Assembly: GCA_903900155.1 (NCBI GenBank)
Contig: CAIUMD010000023.1
Span: forward strand, 1-33,832
Source: an uncultured Caulobacterales bacterium
Lineage (GTDB): Bacteria; Pseudomonadota; Alphaproteobacteria; Caulobacterales; Caulobacteraceae
Direction: 5' to 3'
DNA: 33,832 nucleotides
This document shows positions 16,835-26,095 of the stretch, in pieces. The translations under genes and the position numbers were made by a program. The notes beneath the pieces were generated by a model. It was given only the letters and a program-made list of their open reading frames with translations, was not told where the DNA came from and made no database searches. The first letter of the stretch is position 1. Every line of letters starts with the position of its first letter.

Positions 16835-17556
16835 TGCTTGGTAGAAGTCCCTGATTGGGTTTGGCCCGCTTGGGCGGTCTGGCCGGCGTTGACCCGGAAG
16901 CGCTTGCCCTCACGGTTGAAGGCCGCCATTTCCGGCGTCACGTCGAAGCCGATCAGCACCTCGAAATTCCCGCCGCTGACCTTGGCGTCGGCGCGCGGAA
17001 TGGTGATCTGATCGATGGTTTCGCGCGCATAGGCGCGGTCCTGGCCGGCGGCGAAGGTCACCGGCAGGTCGAAATATTCCTTGGCGATGACGGCCTGGTT
17101 CCGCTCCGTCACGGCCACCCAATAGCGGTAGACGTGCTTGTCGCCCTGGGCCTGCGGGCCGCGCCCCAGCTGGAACAGGACCTCGGCCCGGATCTTGATC
17201 GGCTCGTCGCTCTTATAGGCGCAGCCAGAGCTCAGGCTCTGGATCTCGCCAGTGAAGCCGGCCTGGGCGGCCGATTCCTTGGCGTCCTTGAACTGGACAT
17301 AACGGCTGGCGTCGTACAGCACCTTCACATAGGGGCAGGGACCCGCGTTGCGCAGCTGCATCAGCGGCGCCTTGGGCTGGTTCCACTCCGCGTCGCGCTG
17401 CTTCTTCTTGGCCGCGGCGCCGTCATCGCCGGGGCCCTGACCGCCCTGGCCGCCCTGGCCGCCGCGGCGACCCATCTGCGCGTGAACAGTCGTCGCCGTC
17501 GCGGCGACCGAGACGGCCATCAGGGCGCTGAGGGCGAGCGGGAGAATGCGGCGCAT
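16831..17556 (-). CDS. Secreted protein of unknown function, coupled to argS
   Basis: I start this gene at the ATG at 17556, since [19 protein letters not shown] begins an evident signal peptide ending near VHAQ. Fourteen residues further upstream are open but unsupported. The mature protein of about 215 residues opens with a glycine/glutamine linker and charged [10 protein letters not shown] compact part follows with two cysteines ([16 protein letters not shown] and [14 protein letters not shown]) that could form a disulfide, then a beta-rich part with [15 protein letters not shown]. It ends in a glutamine/threonine-rich tail. I do not recognise a family with certainty. Its stop overlaps the argS start by four bases, an unusual pairing of an envelope protein and a tRNA synthetase. 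Confidence 0.8.
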   Translation of the reverse strand: MRRILPLALSALMAVSVAATATTVHAQMGRRGGQGGQGGQGPGDDGAAAKKKQRDAEWNQPKAPLMQLRNAGPCPYVKVLYDASRYVQFKDAKESAAQAGFTGEIQSLSSGCAYKSDEPIKIRAEVLFQLGRGPQAQGDKHVYRYWVAVTERNQAVIAKEYFDLPVTFAAGQDRAYARETIDQITIPRADAKVSGGNFEVLIGFDVTPEMAAFNREGKRFRVNAGQTAQAGQTQSGTSTKQ

Positions 17557-17700
17557 GAAACGTCCGGTTCGAGAAAGGATACAGCCAAGCGGAGCCACAC
17601 AGCCCCGTCGGCGTCATGCAGCCTGATAAAGGCATATGCGTGACGTCGCAACGACGCAGACTCCTGGCGCGGGGCCGCCTGAGAGACTAGTTTCCGCGCC

Positions 17701-18660
17701 ATGAACGCCCAAATCCCGATCCGTCGCCCGATCTCGCTCGTGCTGGCCAGCCCGCGCGGCTTCTGCGCCGGGGTGGATCGCGCCATCCAGATTGTCGAGC
17801 GCGCCGTCGAGAAGTTCGGCGCGCCGGTCTATGTGCGTCACGAGATCGTGCATAACCGCCACGTCGTCGATCGCCTGAAGGCCCTGGGCGCGGTATTCAT
17901 TGAGGAGCTGTCCGAGGCCCCCGACGACCGCCCGGTGGTGTTCTCTGCCCACGGCGTCCCCAAGTCGGTGCCGGCCGAGGCGCAAGTGCGCCAGATGATC
18001 TATCTGGACGCCACCTGCCCTCTGGTCTCCAAGGTCCATGTCGAGGCCCAGAAGCATTTCGACGCCGGCCGCGAGATCGTGCTGATCGGCCATGCCGGCC
18101 ACCCGGAAGTGATCGGCACCATGGGCCAACTGCCCGAGGGCTCGGTGACCCTGATCGAGGACATCAAGGACGCCGCCGCCTGGCAGCCCAAGGACGTCTC
18201 CAACGTCGCCTTCCTGACCCAGACCACCCTGTCGGTCGACGACACCGCCGACATGATCGCCCTGCTGCGTGAGCGCTTCCCCGACATCGCCGCTCCGCAC
18301 AAGGAAGACATCTGCTACGCCACCACCAACCGCCAGGACGCGGTCAAGCATCTGGCCGAGCAGGCCGAGCTTGTTCTGGTGGTCGGTTCGAAGAACTCGT
18401 CCAATTCGGTGCGCCTGATGGAGGTCGGCCTGAAAGCCGGCGCCGCGGCCGCCCACCTGATCGACGACGCCAGCGGCATCGACTGGGCCTGGTTCGACGG
18501 CGTCACTCGCGTGGGCCTGACTGCCGGCGCCTCGGCCCCGGAAGACCTGGTGCAGGGCGTCATCGACGCCATCTCGGCGCGGTTTGACACCACGGTCGAG
18601 GAACTGGTCGAGGCGCGTGAGACGATCACGTTCAAGCTGCCGCGGCTGCTGACGGCTTAG
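17701..18660 (+). CDS. ispH: 4-hydroxy-3-methylbut-2-enyl diphosphate reductase
   Basis: This 319-residue [4Fe-4S] enzyme performs the last step of the MEP pathway, giving isopentenyl and dimethylallyl diphosphate. The three cluster cysteines are C22 ([13 protein letters not shown]), C106 ([11 protein letters not shown]) and C205 ([11 protein letters not shown]). [11 protein letters not shown] and the substrate-binding motif [13 protein letters not shown] are also present. The length is normal. It begins 144 bases from the divergent argS-linked gene and overlaps a convergent toxin gene by four bases. In related alphaproteobacteria ispH sits next to thrB and rnhA; here the toxin-antitoxin pair lies between ispH and thrB. 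Confidence 0.98.
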   Translation: MNAQIPIRRPISLVLASPRGFCAGVDRAIQIVERAVEKFGAPVYVRHEIVHNRHVVDRLKALGAVFIEELSEAPDDRPVVFSAHGVPKSVPAEAQVRQMIYLDATCPLVSKVHVEAQKHFDAGREIVLIGHAGHPEVIGTMGQLPEGSVTLIEDIKDAAAWQPKDVSNVAFLTQTTLSVDDTADMIALLRERFPDIAAPHKEDICYATTNRQDAVKHLAEQAELVLVVGSKNSSNSVRLMEVGLKAGAAAAHLIDDASGIDWAWFDGVTRVGLTAGASAPEDLVQGVIDAISARFDTTVEELVEARETITFKLPRLLTA

Positions 18661-19040
18661 ACGACGCGGGTTCGCAGCCAGTCGGTTAGGGCGGGGATGT
18701 CGAGTTCGCCTTTCGCTACAGCCATCATAGCCTGTGTCGCATCGTTATTCTCGGCGACGAGCTGAAGCCCATTGTCTTCCAGGAAAAGACCGAGCGCCAT
18801 GAAGGCGGCGCGCTTATTGCCGTCGACGAACGGATGGTTCGATGCGATCCCGACGGCGTAGGTCGCGGCAAGTTCGATCAGATCCGACAGGCCTTCATAG
18901 GCGTAGCGATTGAGCGGGCGCGCTAATGCCGACCTGAGCAGATTGATATCCCGAATGCCGCTCGCGCCACCGGTCTCGCGCAGGACTTCGTCATGGAGCC
19001 TCACCAGAAGCTCCTCATCCATCCAGAGCGGTTCAGCCAT
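18657..19040 (-). CDS. doc: Doc-type (Fic fold) toxin of a toxin-antitoxin pair
   Basis: This 127-residue protein has the Doc signature [13 protein letters not shown]69, N75, K76 and R77 correspond to the Fic/Doc catalytic loop. Doc proteins phosphorylate elongation factor Tu and block translation, while related Fic proteins transfer AMP. The loop follows the Doc form (NKR) and not the AMP-transferring GNGR form. It is encoded after the AbrB-like antitoxin with one base between stop and start. The stop overlaps the ispH stop convergently by four bases. The pair is a likely insertion between ispH and thrB. Activity is not proven by sequence. Confidence 0.9.
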   Translation of the reverse strand: MAEPLWMDEELLVRLHDEVLRETGGASGIRDINLLRSALARPLNRYAYEGLSDLIELAATYAVGIASNHPFVDGNKRAAFMALGLFLEDNGLQLVAENNDATQAMMAVAKGELDIPALTDWLRTRVV

Positions 19041-19041
19041 A

Positions 19042-19266
19042 CTATTTGGCGAGGTCTTCGAAGGTCGACCGATACCGCTCGAGGAAAGCCTTCCCTCGCT
19101 CGAACCGTTCGTCCTGACTAGCCCGTTTCGAGATCACAAGCCGATCGCCATCAGCCTCGGACACGACAAAGATGTCGCCGGGCTGGGGCGCGAGACGCTC
19201 TCGAGCTTCGTCGTTGGGGACGAGAACCACGTCATCGCCTTGCTGCTCAGCCTTGAGAACGATCAT
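19042..19266 (-). CDS. AbrB/MazE-like antitoxin partner of Doc
   Basis: This 74-residue protein starts at the ATG at 19266, which has AAGGAG at a good distance; the 32 upstream in-frame residues are unlikely. The N-terminal part (residues about 1-50) reads as a swapped-hairpin SpoVT/AbrB DNA-binding domain with ARERLAPQPGDIFVVSEADG. The C-terminal part (SQDERFERGKAFLERYRSTF) is a helix suited to binding the toxin. Antitoxins of this kind neutralise the toxin and repress their own promoter, which is expected upstream around 19267-19360. The gap to the toxin is one base. Confidence 0.85.
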   Translation of the reverse strand: MIVLKAEQQGDDVVLVPNDEARERLAPQPGDIFVVSEADGDRLVISKRASQDERFERGKAFLERYRSTFEDLAK

Positions 19267-19360
19267 GCACGGCTCCTTCACGCCGAACATACCATGATCA
19301 AAGCAGCCGTGACAGGCGCGCCCTCTTGACCGCCAGCGCCCCGTCCCGCATCCCCGCGCC

Positions 19361-20311
19361 ATGGCCGTCTATACCGACATCACCGACGAAGAACTCGCCA
19401 CCTTCCTGGAAGGCTATGACCTGGGCGCCGCGCTGGCGTTCAAGGGCATCGCCGAGGGCGTGGAGAATTCCAACTTCCTGCTGGAGACAGAGAAGGGCCG
19501 CTACATCCTGACCGTCTACGAGCGGCGGGTGAAGGCCGAGGAACTGCCCTACTTCCTCAACATGCTGACCTGGCTGGCCGACAAGGGTTATCCCAGCGCC
19601 CGCCCGATCGCCGACCGCAAGGGCGCCACGCTGTCGACCCTGCGCGGCAAGGCCGCCGCCATCGTCGAGTTCCTGCCCGGCCTGTCGGTGCGCAAGCCGA
19701 CCACCGCCCATTGCCGCGAGGCCGGCGAGGGCCTGGCCTGGCTGCACCTGGCCGGTGAAGGCTATCCGGCCCGCCGCGCCAACGACCTGGGCCAGAGCGC
19801 CTGGGCCCCGCTGTTTTCCAAGCACCGCAAGGCGGCCGAGGACCTCAAGCCCGGCCTGTCGGCGACCATCGACAACGACCTGGCGCAGCTGTCGCTGATG
19901 TGGCCGCGCAACCTGCCGTCGGGCACGATCCACGCCGACTATTTCCCCGACAACGTCTTCTTCCAGCAAAGCGGCAAGTTCGCCGCCGCGATCGACTTCT
20001 ATTTCGCGTGCGACGACAGCTATGCGTACGACGTCGCCGTGACCCTGAACGCCTGGTGCTTCGAGGCCGACGGCAGCTTCAACGTCACCGCCGCCAAGGC
20101 CCTGCTGAACGGCTATGAGCGCCGCCGCCCCTTGAGCCCGGCCGAAAAGGAAGCCTTGCCGATCCTGGCGCGCGGGGCGGCCATGCGCTTTTTCCTGACC
20201 CGCCTGGCCGACTGGGGTGCGACGCCCGCCGGCGCGCTGGTGCGGCCCAAGGATCCGCTGGAGTACGAGCGCAAGCTGGCCGTTCACCGCGAAGGTCTCG
20301 TGCTGTTCTGA
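19361..20311 (+). CDS. thrB: Homoserine kinase (ThrB, aminoglycoside phosphotransferase type)
   Basis: This 316-residue enzyme phosphorylates homoserine on the way to threonine. Unlike the GHMP-type ThrB of E. coli, it has the APH-like fold usual in alphaproteobacteria. Key motifs are [12 protein letters not shown] (the catalytic HxDxxxxN loop, here with a variant) and [14 protein letters not shown], which supplies the metal ligand. The N-terminus ([20 protein letters not shown]) and [12 protein letters not shown] are characteristic of ThrB type II. It overlaps rnhA by one base (TGATG), so the two are coupled. No clear Shine-Dalgarno precedes the ATG. Confidence 0.94.
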   Translation: MAVYTDITDEELATFLEGYDLGAALAFKGIAEGVENSNFLLETEKGRYILTVYERRVKAEELPYFLNMLTWLADKGYPSARPIADRKGATLSTLRGKAAAIVEFLPGLSVRKPTTAHCREAGEGLAWLHLAGEGYPARRANDLGQSAWAPLFSKHRKAAEDLKPGLSATIDNDLAQLSLMWPRNLPSGTIHADYFPDNVFFQQSGKFAAAIDFYFACDDSYAYDVAVTLNAWCFEADGSFNVTAAKALLNGYERRRPLSPAEKEALPILARGAAMRFFLTRLADWGATPAGALVRPKDPLEYERKLAVHREGLVLF

Positions 20312-20760
20312 TGACGCCCAAGGTCACGATCTATACGGACGGCGCCTGCAAGGGGAATCCCGGCCCGGGCGGCTGGGGGGCCATCCTGTTTTACGGCGAC
20401 AAGAAGAAGGAAATCTGCGGCGGCGAGCCGGGGACGACCAACAACCGCATGGAGCTGATGGCGGCCATTCAGGCGCTGGAACTCTTGAACCGCCCCTGCA
20501 AGGTCGAGCTGCACACCGACAGCCAGTACGTGATGAAGGGCATCCAGGAATGGATCCGGGGCTGGAAGGCCCGCGGCTGGAAGACGGCCGACAAGAGCCC
20601 GGTCAAGAACGACGACCTGTGGAAGCGTCTCGACGCCGCGCGCGAGCGGCACGACGTCGACTGGCGCTGGGTCAAGGGCCACGCCGGCCATCCGCTGAAC
20701 GAGCGCGCGGACGCGCTCGCCAACGAAGGCCTGCGCAAGGCCAATCCCCGGTTCGTCTAA
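20311..20760 (+). CDS. rnhA: Ribonuclease HI
   Basis: This 149-residue enzyme removes RNA from RNA-DNA hybrids. It keeps the complete active site at the same positions as the E. coli protein: D10 ([16 protein letters not shown]), E48 (NRMELMAA), D70 (HTDSQYV), H124 (KGHAGHPLN) and D134 (ERADALAN). The length is typical. It is translationally coupled to thrB through the overlapping TGATG. A palindromic element follows the stop. Confidence 0.98.
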   Translation: MTPKVTIYTDGACKGNPGPGGWGAILFYGDKKKEICGGEPGTTNNRMELMAAIQALELLNRPCKVELHTDSQYVMKGIQEWIRGWKARGWKTADKSPVKNDDLWKRLDAARERHDVDWRWVKGHAGHPLNERADALANEGLRKANPRFV

Positions 20761-20786
20761 GCCGTCCACATAACCGAACACCGCCC

Positions 20787-20897
20787 GTCATTCAGCGACT
20801 TGTTCGCGGGACCCATGGTTCAGCTTTCACGTGAGAGAGCAGGCCCACACTTCACTTGCGGCGGACAAATGGGTCCCGCGTTAAAGCGCGGGATGAC
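20787..20897. repeat. Palindromic intergenic element after rnhA
   Basis: A perfect 12-base inverted repeat (20805-20816 with 20869-20880, CGCGGGACCCAT and its complement) is enclosed by a shorter outer pair, GTCAT at 20787-20791 and ATGAC at 20893-20897. The enclosed 52 bases show no gene. Its structure differs from the element at 412-527, so two repeat families may be present. It could also act as a transcription end for rnhA or for the convergent HxlR gene. Confidence 0.65.
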
Positions 20898-20920
20898 ATG
20901 TTTGGGATGTCAGCGAGCCC

Positions 20921-21295
20921 CTATGCGGGCTCTCGCGTCACGATCCGCTCGATATTGAGCTCGATCCAGTCGGCCAGGCCGCGCACCTTCTCGGCGACCT
21001 CCAGGCCCATGGGCGTCAGGCTGTATTCCACGTGCGGCGGCACGACCTGATAGGCGACCCGGCGCACGAAGCCGTCGCCTTCCAGCTGTTGCAGGGTCTG
21101 GGCCAGCATCCGCTCGCTGACCCCGCCGATGCCTCGGCGCAGCTCGCTGAAGCGCTTCGCACCGGTCGTCAGGGCGATCAGCACCAGCACGCCCCAGCGG
21201 CTGGTGACGTGCATCAGCACGCCCCGCGACGGACAGTCGGGCTCCATCAGGTCCCCGCGCGCCAGCCTTTCGGAGAGGGTCGTTTTTTCTTTCAT
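20921..21295 (-). CDS. HxlR-family winged-helix regulator (QorR-like)
   Basis: This 124-residue DNA-binding protein has the HxlR core from about residue 20: PDCPSRGVLMHVTSRWGVLV, then GAKRFSELRRGIGGVSERMLAQTLQQLEGDGFV with the helix-turn-helix and wing. The cysteine of CPSR is conserved in the redox-sensing members (QorR, YodB), which release DNA when it is oxidised. I chose the ATG at 21295; one at 21307 gives four more residues. The gene is divergent from the qorB-like gene, the same arrangement as known QorR/quinone reductase pairs. It probably represses both genes from the shared 75-base gap. Confidence 0.88.
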   Translation of the reverse strand: MKEKTTLSERLARGDLMEPDCPSRGVLMHVTSRWGVLVLIALTTGAKRFSELRRGIGGVSERMLAQTLQQLEGDGFVRRVAYQVVPPHVEYSLTPMGLEVAEKVRGLADWIELNIERIVTREPA

Positions 21296-21329
21296 ACTTA
21301 CATTCATGTACGTACTTACGGAAAGTAAG
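21295..21329. promoter_or_regulatory. Candidate HxlR operator in the divergent promoter
   Basis: TACTTAC occurs twice (21295-21301 and 21313-21319) with 18-base periodicity. A CTTAC/GTAAG inverted repeat spans 21315-21329. GTACGTAC at 21308-21315 is a perfect palindrome. These lie between two divergent genes of which one is a regulator. The exact binding site cannot be decided by eye. Confidence 0.55.
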
Positions 21330-21370
21330 CAAGGCGCCCAGATCGCTTCCGTCATCAACGGAGAACGATC

Positions 21371-22225
21371 ATGACCATCGCCGTCACCGGAGCCACGGGC
21401 CAGCTGGGCCGCCTCGTCATCGAAGACCTGAAGACCCGTGTCCCGGCCGGCGAGATCGTCGCCCTGGCCCGCGATCCGGTCAAGGCGGCCGACCTGAGCG
21501 TCGCCGTCCGAGCCGCCGACTACGCCAAGCCCGAGACGCTCAGCGCCGCCCTCGCCGGCGTCGATGCGCTGCTGCTGATCTCCAGCGACGCGGTCGGCCA
21601 ACGCGTGGCCCAGCACCGCAATGTCATCGAGGCCGCCAAGGCCGCCGGCGTGAAGCGGATCGCCTACACCAGCATCCTGCGCGCCGACACGACCCCGATC
21701 GCCCTGGCCGAGGAACACATCGCCACCGAGGCGCTGATAAAGGCCTCGGGCCTGACCTGGACCCTGCTGCGCAACGGCTGGTACTTCGAGAACTACACGG
21801 GTGGGTTGGCTGGCGCGATCGCGGCCGGGGCCATCATCGGCGCCTCGGGCGAGGGTCGCGTCTCGGCCGCTGCGCGCCAGGACTATGCGCAGGCCGCCGC
21901 CGCCGTGGTCGCCACGCCCGATGCTGAGAACCGGGTCTACGAGCTGGCCGGCGACACCGCCTTCACCCGCGCCGATCTGGCCGCCGAGGTCTCGCGCCAG
22001 ACCGGCAAGGCCATCGCCTATGATGATCTGCCCGAGACGACCTATGCCGAGATCCTGAAGGGCTTCGGCCTGCCGGCCCCGTTCGCGGCGATCCTGGCCC
22101 AGTCGGATGTCGGCGCCGGCCAAGGCGGGCTGTTCGACGAGAGCCATACGCTGTCGGGCCTGATCGGGCGTCCGACGACGTCGCTGGCCGACGCCGTCGC
22201 GCAGGCCCTGAAAAGCGCCCACTAG
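21371..22225 (+). CDS. qorB: NAD(P)H:quinone oxidoreductase, QorB/YtfG-like
   Basis: This 284-residue atypical short-chain dehydrogenase of the NmrA-like type matches E. coli QorB (YtfG) along its whole length as I remember it: TGATGQLG nucleotide-binding loop at residues 6-13, VGQRVAQHRNVIEAAKAAGV, IAYTSILRADTTPIALAEEH, LLRNGWYFENYT and SDVGAGQGGLFDESHTLSGL. QorB reduces quinones by NADPH with no flavin. GGAG lies seven bases before the ATG. The divergent HxlR neighbour suggests induction by quinones or electrophiles. Confidence 0.93.
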   Translation: MTIAVTGATGQLGRLVIEDLKTRVPAGEIVALARDPVKAADLSVAVRAADYAKPETLSAALAGVDALLLISSDAVGQRVAQHRNVIEAAKAAGVKRIAYTSILRADTTPIALAEEHIATEALIKASGLTWTLLRNGWYFENYTGGLAGAIAAGAIIGASGEGRVSAAARQDYAQAAAAVVATPDAENRVYELAGDTAFTRADLAAEVSRQTGKAIAYDDLPETTYAEILKGFGLPAPFAAILAQSDVGAGQGGLFDESHTLSGLIGRPTTSLADAVAQALKSAH

Positions 22226-22298
22226 GAAGCTGTGGGCGGCTGGCCGGCGGCGGCGGAAAGTCCTCGCCAACGGCCGGCCGGTTTGCCAAGCAGCCGGG

Positions 22299-22775
22299 AT
22301 GAAACTCGTCGGCTATTACCGCGTGCCGCCCGTGCGCGGGATCTTCTTCAGCCCCGCCCAAGAGGAGCGCCTGCTGCTGTTGGGCTGCGAGGAGGTGTTC
22401 AGCGACCGGTGCCTGGCGTCCGGCGTCGTGCGGCCTGGGCTGGCGCGGGCCGTTGAAGCCCTCGAGGACGGCGGCGCGTTGGCCGTGCCCAGTTTCCACG
22501 CCCTGGGCGGCGACATGGCCGGCCTGGTCGATGCGGTGCTGAAACTGAAGGCGCTTGGCCTGCACCTGGTCGTGCAGCAGCCCGAAGTCGACACCCGGAT
22601 CGATCCTGGCTTCTTCGAGAGTTGCCAGATGCTGGCCGGCTTCAGCCGCGAACGGCCGATGGTCCGCGCCGCCGAGACGGCCCTGATCGCCAAGGGCGGC
22701 AAGGCCGGCGGCATGAAGGGGCTGAAGGCGGAGGCCCAGGCCGAAACCCAGGACGCTCCGACTTCAGAAGCCTAG
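22299..22775 (+). CDS. Serine-recombinase-like protein lacking the catalytic serine
   Basis: This 158-residue protein follows the order of the resolvase/invertase catalytic domain. [13 protein letters not shown] stands where recombinases have YxRVS followed by a Q-rich turn. Next come [43 protein letters not shown] (the LVVxxLDRLGRS block) and a [19 protein letters not shown] helix and strand. The nucleophilic serine position is proline, and no DNA-binding domain follows; the tail is alanine- and lysine-rich. So it is probably inactive as a recombinase and may keep an oligomerising or binding role. It overlaps a convergent gene by four bases. Confidence 0.65.
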   Translation: MKLVGYYRVPPVRGIFFSPAQEERLLLLGCEEVFSDRCLASGVVRPGLARAVEALEDGGALAVPSFHALGGDMAGLVDAVLKLKALGLHLVVQQPEVDTRIDPGFFESCQMLAGFSRERPMVRAAETALIAKGGKAGGMKGLKAEAQAETQDAPTSEA

Positions 22776-23533
22776 ACCTTCAGCCGATAGCCGGTCTTGA
22801 AGATCCACCAGACGACCGTCAGGCACACCGCCAGGAACACGGCGGTCATGCCCAGGCTGATACCCACCCCGACATCCGACTGGCCGTAGAAGGCCCAGCG
22901 GAAACCGCTGATCAGATAGACCACCGGGTTGAACAGGGTGATCTTCTGCCAGATCTCCGGCAGCATCTTGATCGAGTAGAAGCTGCCGCCCAGGAAGGTC
23001 AGCGGCGTGACGATCAGCGCCGGCACGATCTGCAGCTTCTGGAAGTTGTCGGCCCAGACGCCGATCACGAAGCCGAACAGGCTGAAGGTCACCGCCGTCA
23101 GCACCAAAAAGAGCAGCATCACGAACGGGTGGGCGATCTCGAACGGCACGAAGATCCGGGCTGTGGCCAGGATCAGCAGACCCAGGCAGATCGACTTGGT
23201 CGCCGCCGCCCCGACATAGCCCATCACCGTCTCGACCCACGACACCGGAGCCGACAGCAGCTCATAGATCGTGCCGGCCCACTTGGGCATGTAGATGCCG
23301 AACGAGGCGTTGGAGATGCTCTCGCTGAGCAGCGACAGCATGATCAGGCCCGGAATGATGAAGGCGCCGTAGCTGACGCCGTCGATGGCCTGCATGCGCG
23401 AGCCGATCGCCGAGCCGAACACCACGAAATACAGCGAGGTCGAGATGACCGGCGCCAGGATGCTCTGCAGCAGGGTGCGGAACCACCGCGCCATCTCGAA
23501 ACGGTAGATGGCCTTGATCGCGTAGAGGTTCAT
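22772..23533 (-). CDS. ABC-2 type exporter permease, YadH-like
   Basis: This 253-residue inner-membrane protein has about six spans and the ABC-2 exporter signature near the C-terminus: [19 protein letters not shown], then [18 protein letters not shown]. The N-terminal half ([21 protein letters not shown]) and the [17 protein letters not shown] stretch agree with the E. coli YadH family. It works with the ATPase encoded upstream, with which it overlaps by four bases (23530-23533). The substrate is not known; the family includes lipid, polysaccharide and drug exporters. It overlaps the recombinase-like gene convergently. Confidence 0.92.
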   Translation of the reverse strand: MNLYAIKAIYRFEMARWFRTLLQSILAPVISTSLYFVVFGSAIGSRMQAIDGVSYGAFIIPGLIMLSLLSESISNASFGIYMPKWAGTIYELLSAPVSWVETVMGYVGAAATKSICLGLLILATARIFVPFEIAHPFVMLLFLVLTAVTFSLFGFVIGVWADNFQKLQIVPALIVTPLTFLGGSFYSIKMLPEIWQKITLFNPVVYLISGFRWAFYGQSDVGVGISLGMTAVFLAVCLTVVWWIFKTGYRLKV

Positions 23534-24459
23534 TGCGGGGCCCTCACCAGGCTGACGAAGATGTCTTCCAGAGAGCTCTGGTCGGTCTGCAGGTCCTTGA
23601 AGTCGACGCCGTGATCCGACAGGCGGCGCAGCAGGTCGGCGATGCCGGTGTCGTCGGCCTGGGTGTCGAAGGTGTAGACGAGATCGGCGCCGTCATTGAT
23701 CAGGCTCAGCGACGCATCGCCCGCCAGGCCGGCCGGCAGGGCGGTCAGCGGTTCGCGCAGGTGCACGGTCAGCTGCTTCTTGCCCAGCTTGCGCATCAGG
23801 ACGGTCTTGTCCTCGACCAGGATGATCTCGCCCTTGTTGATCACCCCGATCCGGTCGGCCATCTCCTCGGCCTCCTCGATATAGTGGGTGGTCAGGATGA
23901 TGGTGACGCCGCTCTCGCGCAGTTGGCGGACCATCTCCCACATGTCGCGGCGCAGCTCGACGTCGACGCCGGCGGTGGGCTCGTCCAGGAACAGGATGGT
24001 CGGCTCGTGGCTCAGCGCCTTGGCGATCATCACCCGGCGCTTCATGCCGCCAGATAGCGCCATGATCTTGCTGTCCTTCTTGTCCCACAAGGACAGGTCG
24101 CGAAGGATCTTCTCGATCAGGGCGTCGTTGCGCGGCTTGCCGAACAGGCCGCGCGAGAAGGTGACCGTGGCCCACACCGTCTCGAAAGCGTCGGTGTTCA
24201 GCTCTTGCGGCACCAGGCCGATCTTGGAGCGGGCGGCGCGGTAGTCCTTCACCACGTCATGGCCGTCGGCCAGGACCACGCCCTGGCTGGGGTTCACGAT
24301 CCCGCAGATGATGCTGATCAGGGTGGTCTTGCCCGCCCCGTTCGGACCCAGAAGGGCGAAGATCTCGCCCTGCCTTATGTCCAGGTCGATCGTCTTGAGG
24401 GCCTGATGGCCCGACGCATAGGTCTTGTTCAGACCCTTTACCGATATGATCGAAGTCAC
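23530..24459 (-). CDS. ABC transporter ATP-binding protein, YadG-like
   Basis: This 309-residue ATPase powers the neighbouring permease. It starts at the GTG at 24459, preceded by GGGGAG; the open frame upstream of this is not coding. Motifs in order: Walker [10 protein letters not shown] (about residues 39-47), Q-loop [14 protein letters not shown], signature [15 protein letters not shown], Walker [14 protein letters not shown] and the switch histidine in [20 protein letters not shown]. The C-terminal 80 residues are the regulatory extension usual for this subfamily. The stop overlaps the permease start by four bases. Confidence 0.94.
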   Translation of the reverse strand: MTSIISVKGLNKTYASGHQALKTIDLDIRQGEIFALLGPNGAGKTTLISIICGIVNPSQGVVLADGHDVVKDYRAARSKIGLVPQELNTDAFETVWATVTFSRGLFGKPRNDALIEKILRDLSLWDKKDSKIMALSGGMKRRVMIAKALSHEPTILFLDEPTAGVDVELRRDMWEMVRQLRESGVTIILTTHYIEEAEEMADRIGVINKGEIILVEDKTVLMRKLGKKQLTVHLREPLTALPAGLAGDASLSLINDGADLVYTFDTQADDTGIADLLRRLSDHGVDFKDLQTDQSSLEDIFVSLVRAPQ

Positions 24460-24602
24460 GCCGTCTCCCCCTAAACGCGACGATGCCCAGAAAGGACGGG
24501 GCAGCGTCACGCGTGCCCTGCAAAGGTGGCTGATGCGGCCGTAAATGGTGTCGCCATCGCCGGATAACAGGGGCGGCCGCCGACTTCTGTCAGCAGCTGT
24601 CG

Positions 24603-25064
24603 TCAGGTCGGGATCTTGCGGACCTTCAGCACCGCGCCGTCGACGCCGATGACCACGACTTCCTGGCTGATCGCCGGGATCGGCTCGTCGGTCTCGGCCG
24701 CCCAGTCCTTGCCGTCCACGAAGACCCGGCCGCGGCCCTGTTCGAAGGTCGACAGCACCTGGCCGCGCTGGCCGACCAGCCGCTGGGTGGAGTCGTTGAG
24801 GTCCGGACTCTTGGGCTCCAGCACCGGCCGCAGATAGCGTCTCGCCAGCAGGGTCGTGGCGATGGTCAAGGCCGCGAACAGGCCCACATCGACCAACAGG
24901 CCCAGATGGGCGAACTGGGCGATCGCCCCGACCAGGAAGGCGCTGGCGGCCGGCCACAGCAGCCAGCCGGTGCCGGTCGAGACCTCGACCGCCAGGAAGA
25001 CGGCGGCCACGGCCAGCCAGACCCAGAACGGATGCAGCGCGTAGAAGCTTCCCAAGCCGTCCAT
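24603..25064 (-). CDS. NfeD family membrane protein
   Basis: This 153-residue protein starts at the ATG at 25064. It has two to four membrane spans in its first 80 residues, including [19 protein letters not shown] and [20 protein letters not shown], then a soluble beta-barrel OB-like domain from about residue 85: [25 protein letters not shown], ending in [15 protein letters not shown]. NfeD proteins bind stomatin-like SPFH proteins, and the gene here lies four bases after such a gene. The two probably form a membrane microdomain complex. Confidence 0.9.
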   Translation of the reverse strand: MDGLGSFYALHPFWVWLAVAAVFLAVEVSTGTGWLLWPAASAFLVGAIAQFAHLGLLVDVGLFAALTIATTLLARRYLRPVLEPKSPDLNDSTQRLVGQRGQVLSTFEQGRGRVFVDGKDWAAETDEPIPAISQEVVVIGVDGAVLKVRKIPT

Positions 25065-25068
25065 CGTG

Positions 25069-26064
25069 TCAGGCCCCGCGCTTGCCGCCGGTCGGCGTGC
25101 TTGTGGCGGCGCTCGACGAGGACGAGGAAGCACGCGGCGCCGGGGCCGGACGCGCCACGTCAGCGCTCAGGCTCTTGATCAGCTCGCCCACGCCGGCCAC
25201 CGAACCGGTCAGGCTGGCGAAATCGGCGGGCACGATGACGGTCTTCTGCTGCGGGCTCTTGGCCAGCTCGGCGAAGGCTTCCACGTACTTCTGGGCCACG
25301 AAATAGTTGATGGCGTTGACGTCGCCCTTGGCGATGGCTTCCGAGACGAAGGCCGTCGCCTTGGCCTCGGCCTCGGCTTCCCGCTCGCGGGCCTCGGCGT
25401 CGCGGAAGGCGGCCTCGCGGCGGCCCTCGGCCTGCAGGATGGCCGACTGCTTCTGGCCCTCGGCGCGGGCGATCTGGGCCTGCTTTTCGCCCTCGGCCTC
25501 GGTGATGACGGCGCGGCGCTCGCGCTCGGCCTTCATCTGGCGGGCCATGGCGTTGGTGATGTCGTTAGGCGGAGTCAGGTCCTTGATCTCGATCCGCGCC
25601 ACCTTCACGCCCCAAGGACCCGTCGCATGATCGATGGTCGAGAGCAGGCGGGTGTTGATCTGGTCGCGCTGGCTCAGCACCTCGTCCAGTTCCAGCGAAC
25701 CGACCACGGTGCGCAGGTTGGTCTGGGCCAGCTGGGTGATGGCGTAGATCAGGTTGTCGACGCGATAGGCGGCGGCCGCGGCGTCCATCACCTGGATGAA
25801 GACGATGGCGTCGACCTTCACCGACACGTTGTCCTTGGTGATGACCTCCTGCTGGGGCACCTCCAGGACCTGCTCCATCACATTGACCTTGCGGCCGATG
25901 GTTTCGAAGAACGGGGTCAGGATCGAGATGCCGGGCTTCAGGGTCCGGGTGTAGCGGCCGAAGCGCTCGACGGTGAACTCGCGGCCCTGGGGCACGATCT
26001 TGACCGCGCTGAACAGCAGCACGAACGCAAAGCCCAGGAAAATCAGAACGACGACGCTGCCCAA
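25069..26064 (-). CDS. SPFH/stomatin-like protein (QmcA/paraslipin type)
   Basis: This 331-residue protein has an N-terminal membrane anchor (residues 2 to about 21), then the SPFH domain (VPQGREFTVERFGRYTRTLK, then LEVPQQEVITKDNVSVKVDA) and a long alanine/glutamate-rich coiled coil (about residues 180-245, with AEGEKQAQIARAEGQKQSAI). The C-terminus is serine/proline-rich and low-complexity. Stomatin-like proteins form rings that organise membrane microdomains and control membrane proteases. Its partner NfeD is encoded immediately downstream with four bases between the stop and the start. Confidence 0.93.
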   Translation of the reverse strand: MGSVVVLIFLGFAFVLLFSAVKIVPQGREFTVERFGRYTRTLKPGISILTPFFETIGRKVNVMEQVLEVPQQEVITKDNVSVKVDAIVFIQVMDAAAAAYRVDNLIYAITQLAQTNLRTVVGSLELDEVLSQRDQINTRLLSTIDHATGPWGVKVARIEIKDLTPPNDITNAMARQMKAERERRAVITEAEGEKQAQIARAEGQKQSAILQAEGRREAAFRDAEAREREAEAEAKATAFVSEAIAKGDVNAINYFVAQKYVEAFAELAKSPQQKTVIVPADFASLTGSVAGVGELIKSLSADVARPAPAPRASSSSSSAATSTPTGGKRGA

Positions 26065-26095
26065 GACCTAGCTCCTCACCCGCTTTTGGTGGAGC

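Noticed and set aside
12953..17011. A 1352-codon open frame on the plus strand
   Set aside because: It runs antisense through the metalloprotease and argS genes and is a product of high-GC codon bias; the residue composition is unlike a real protein.
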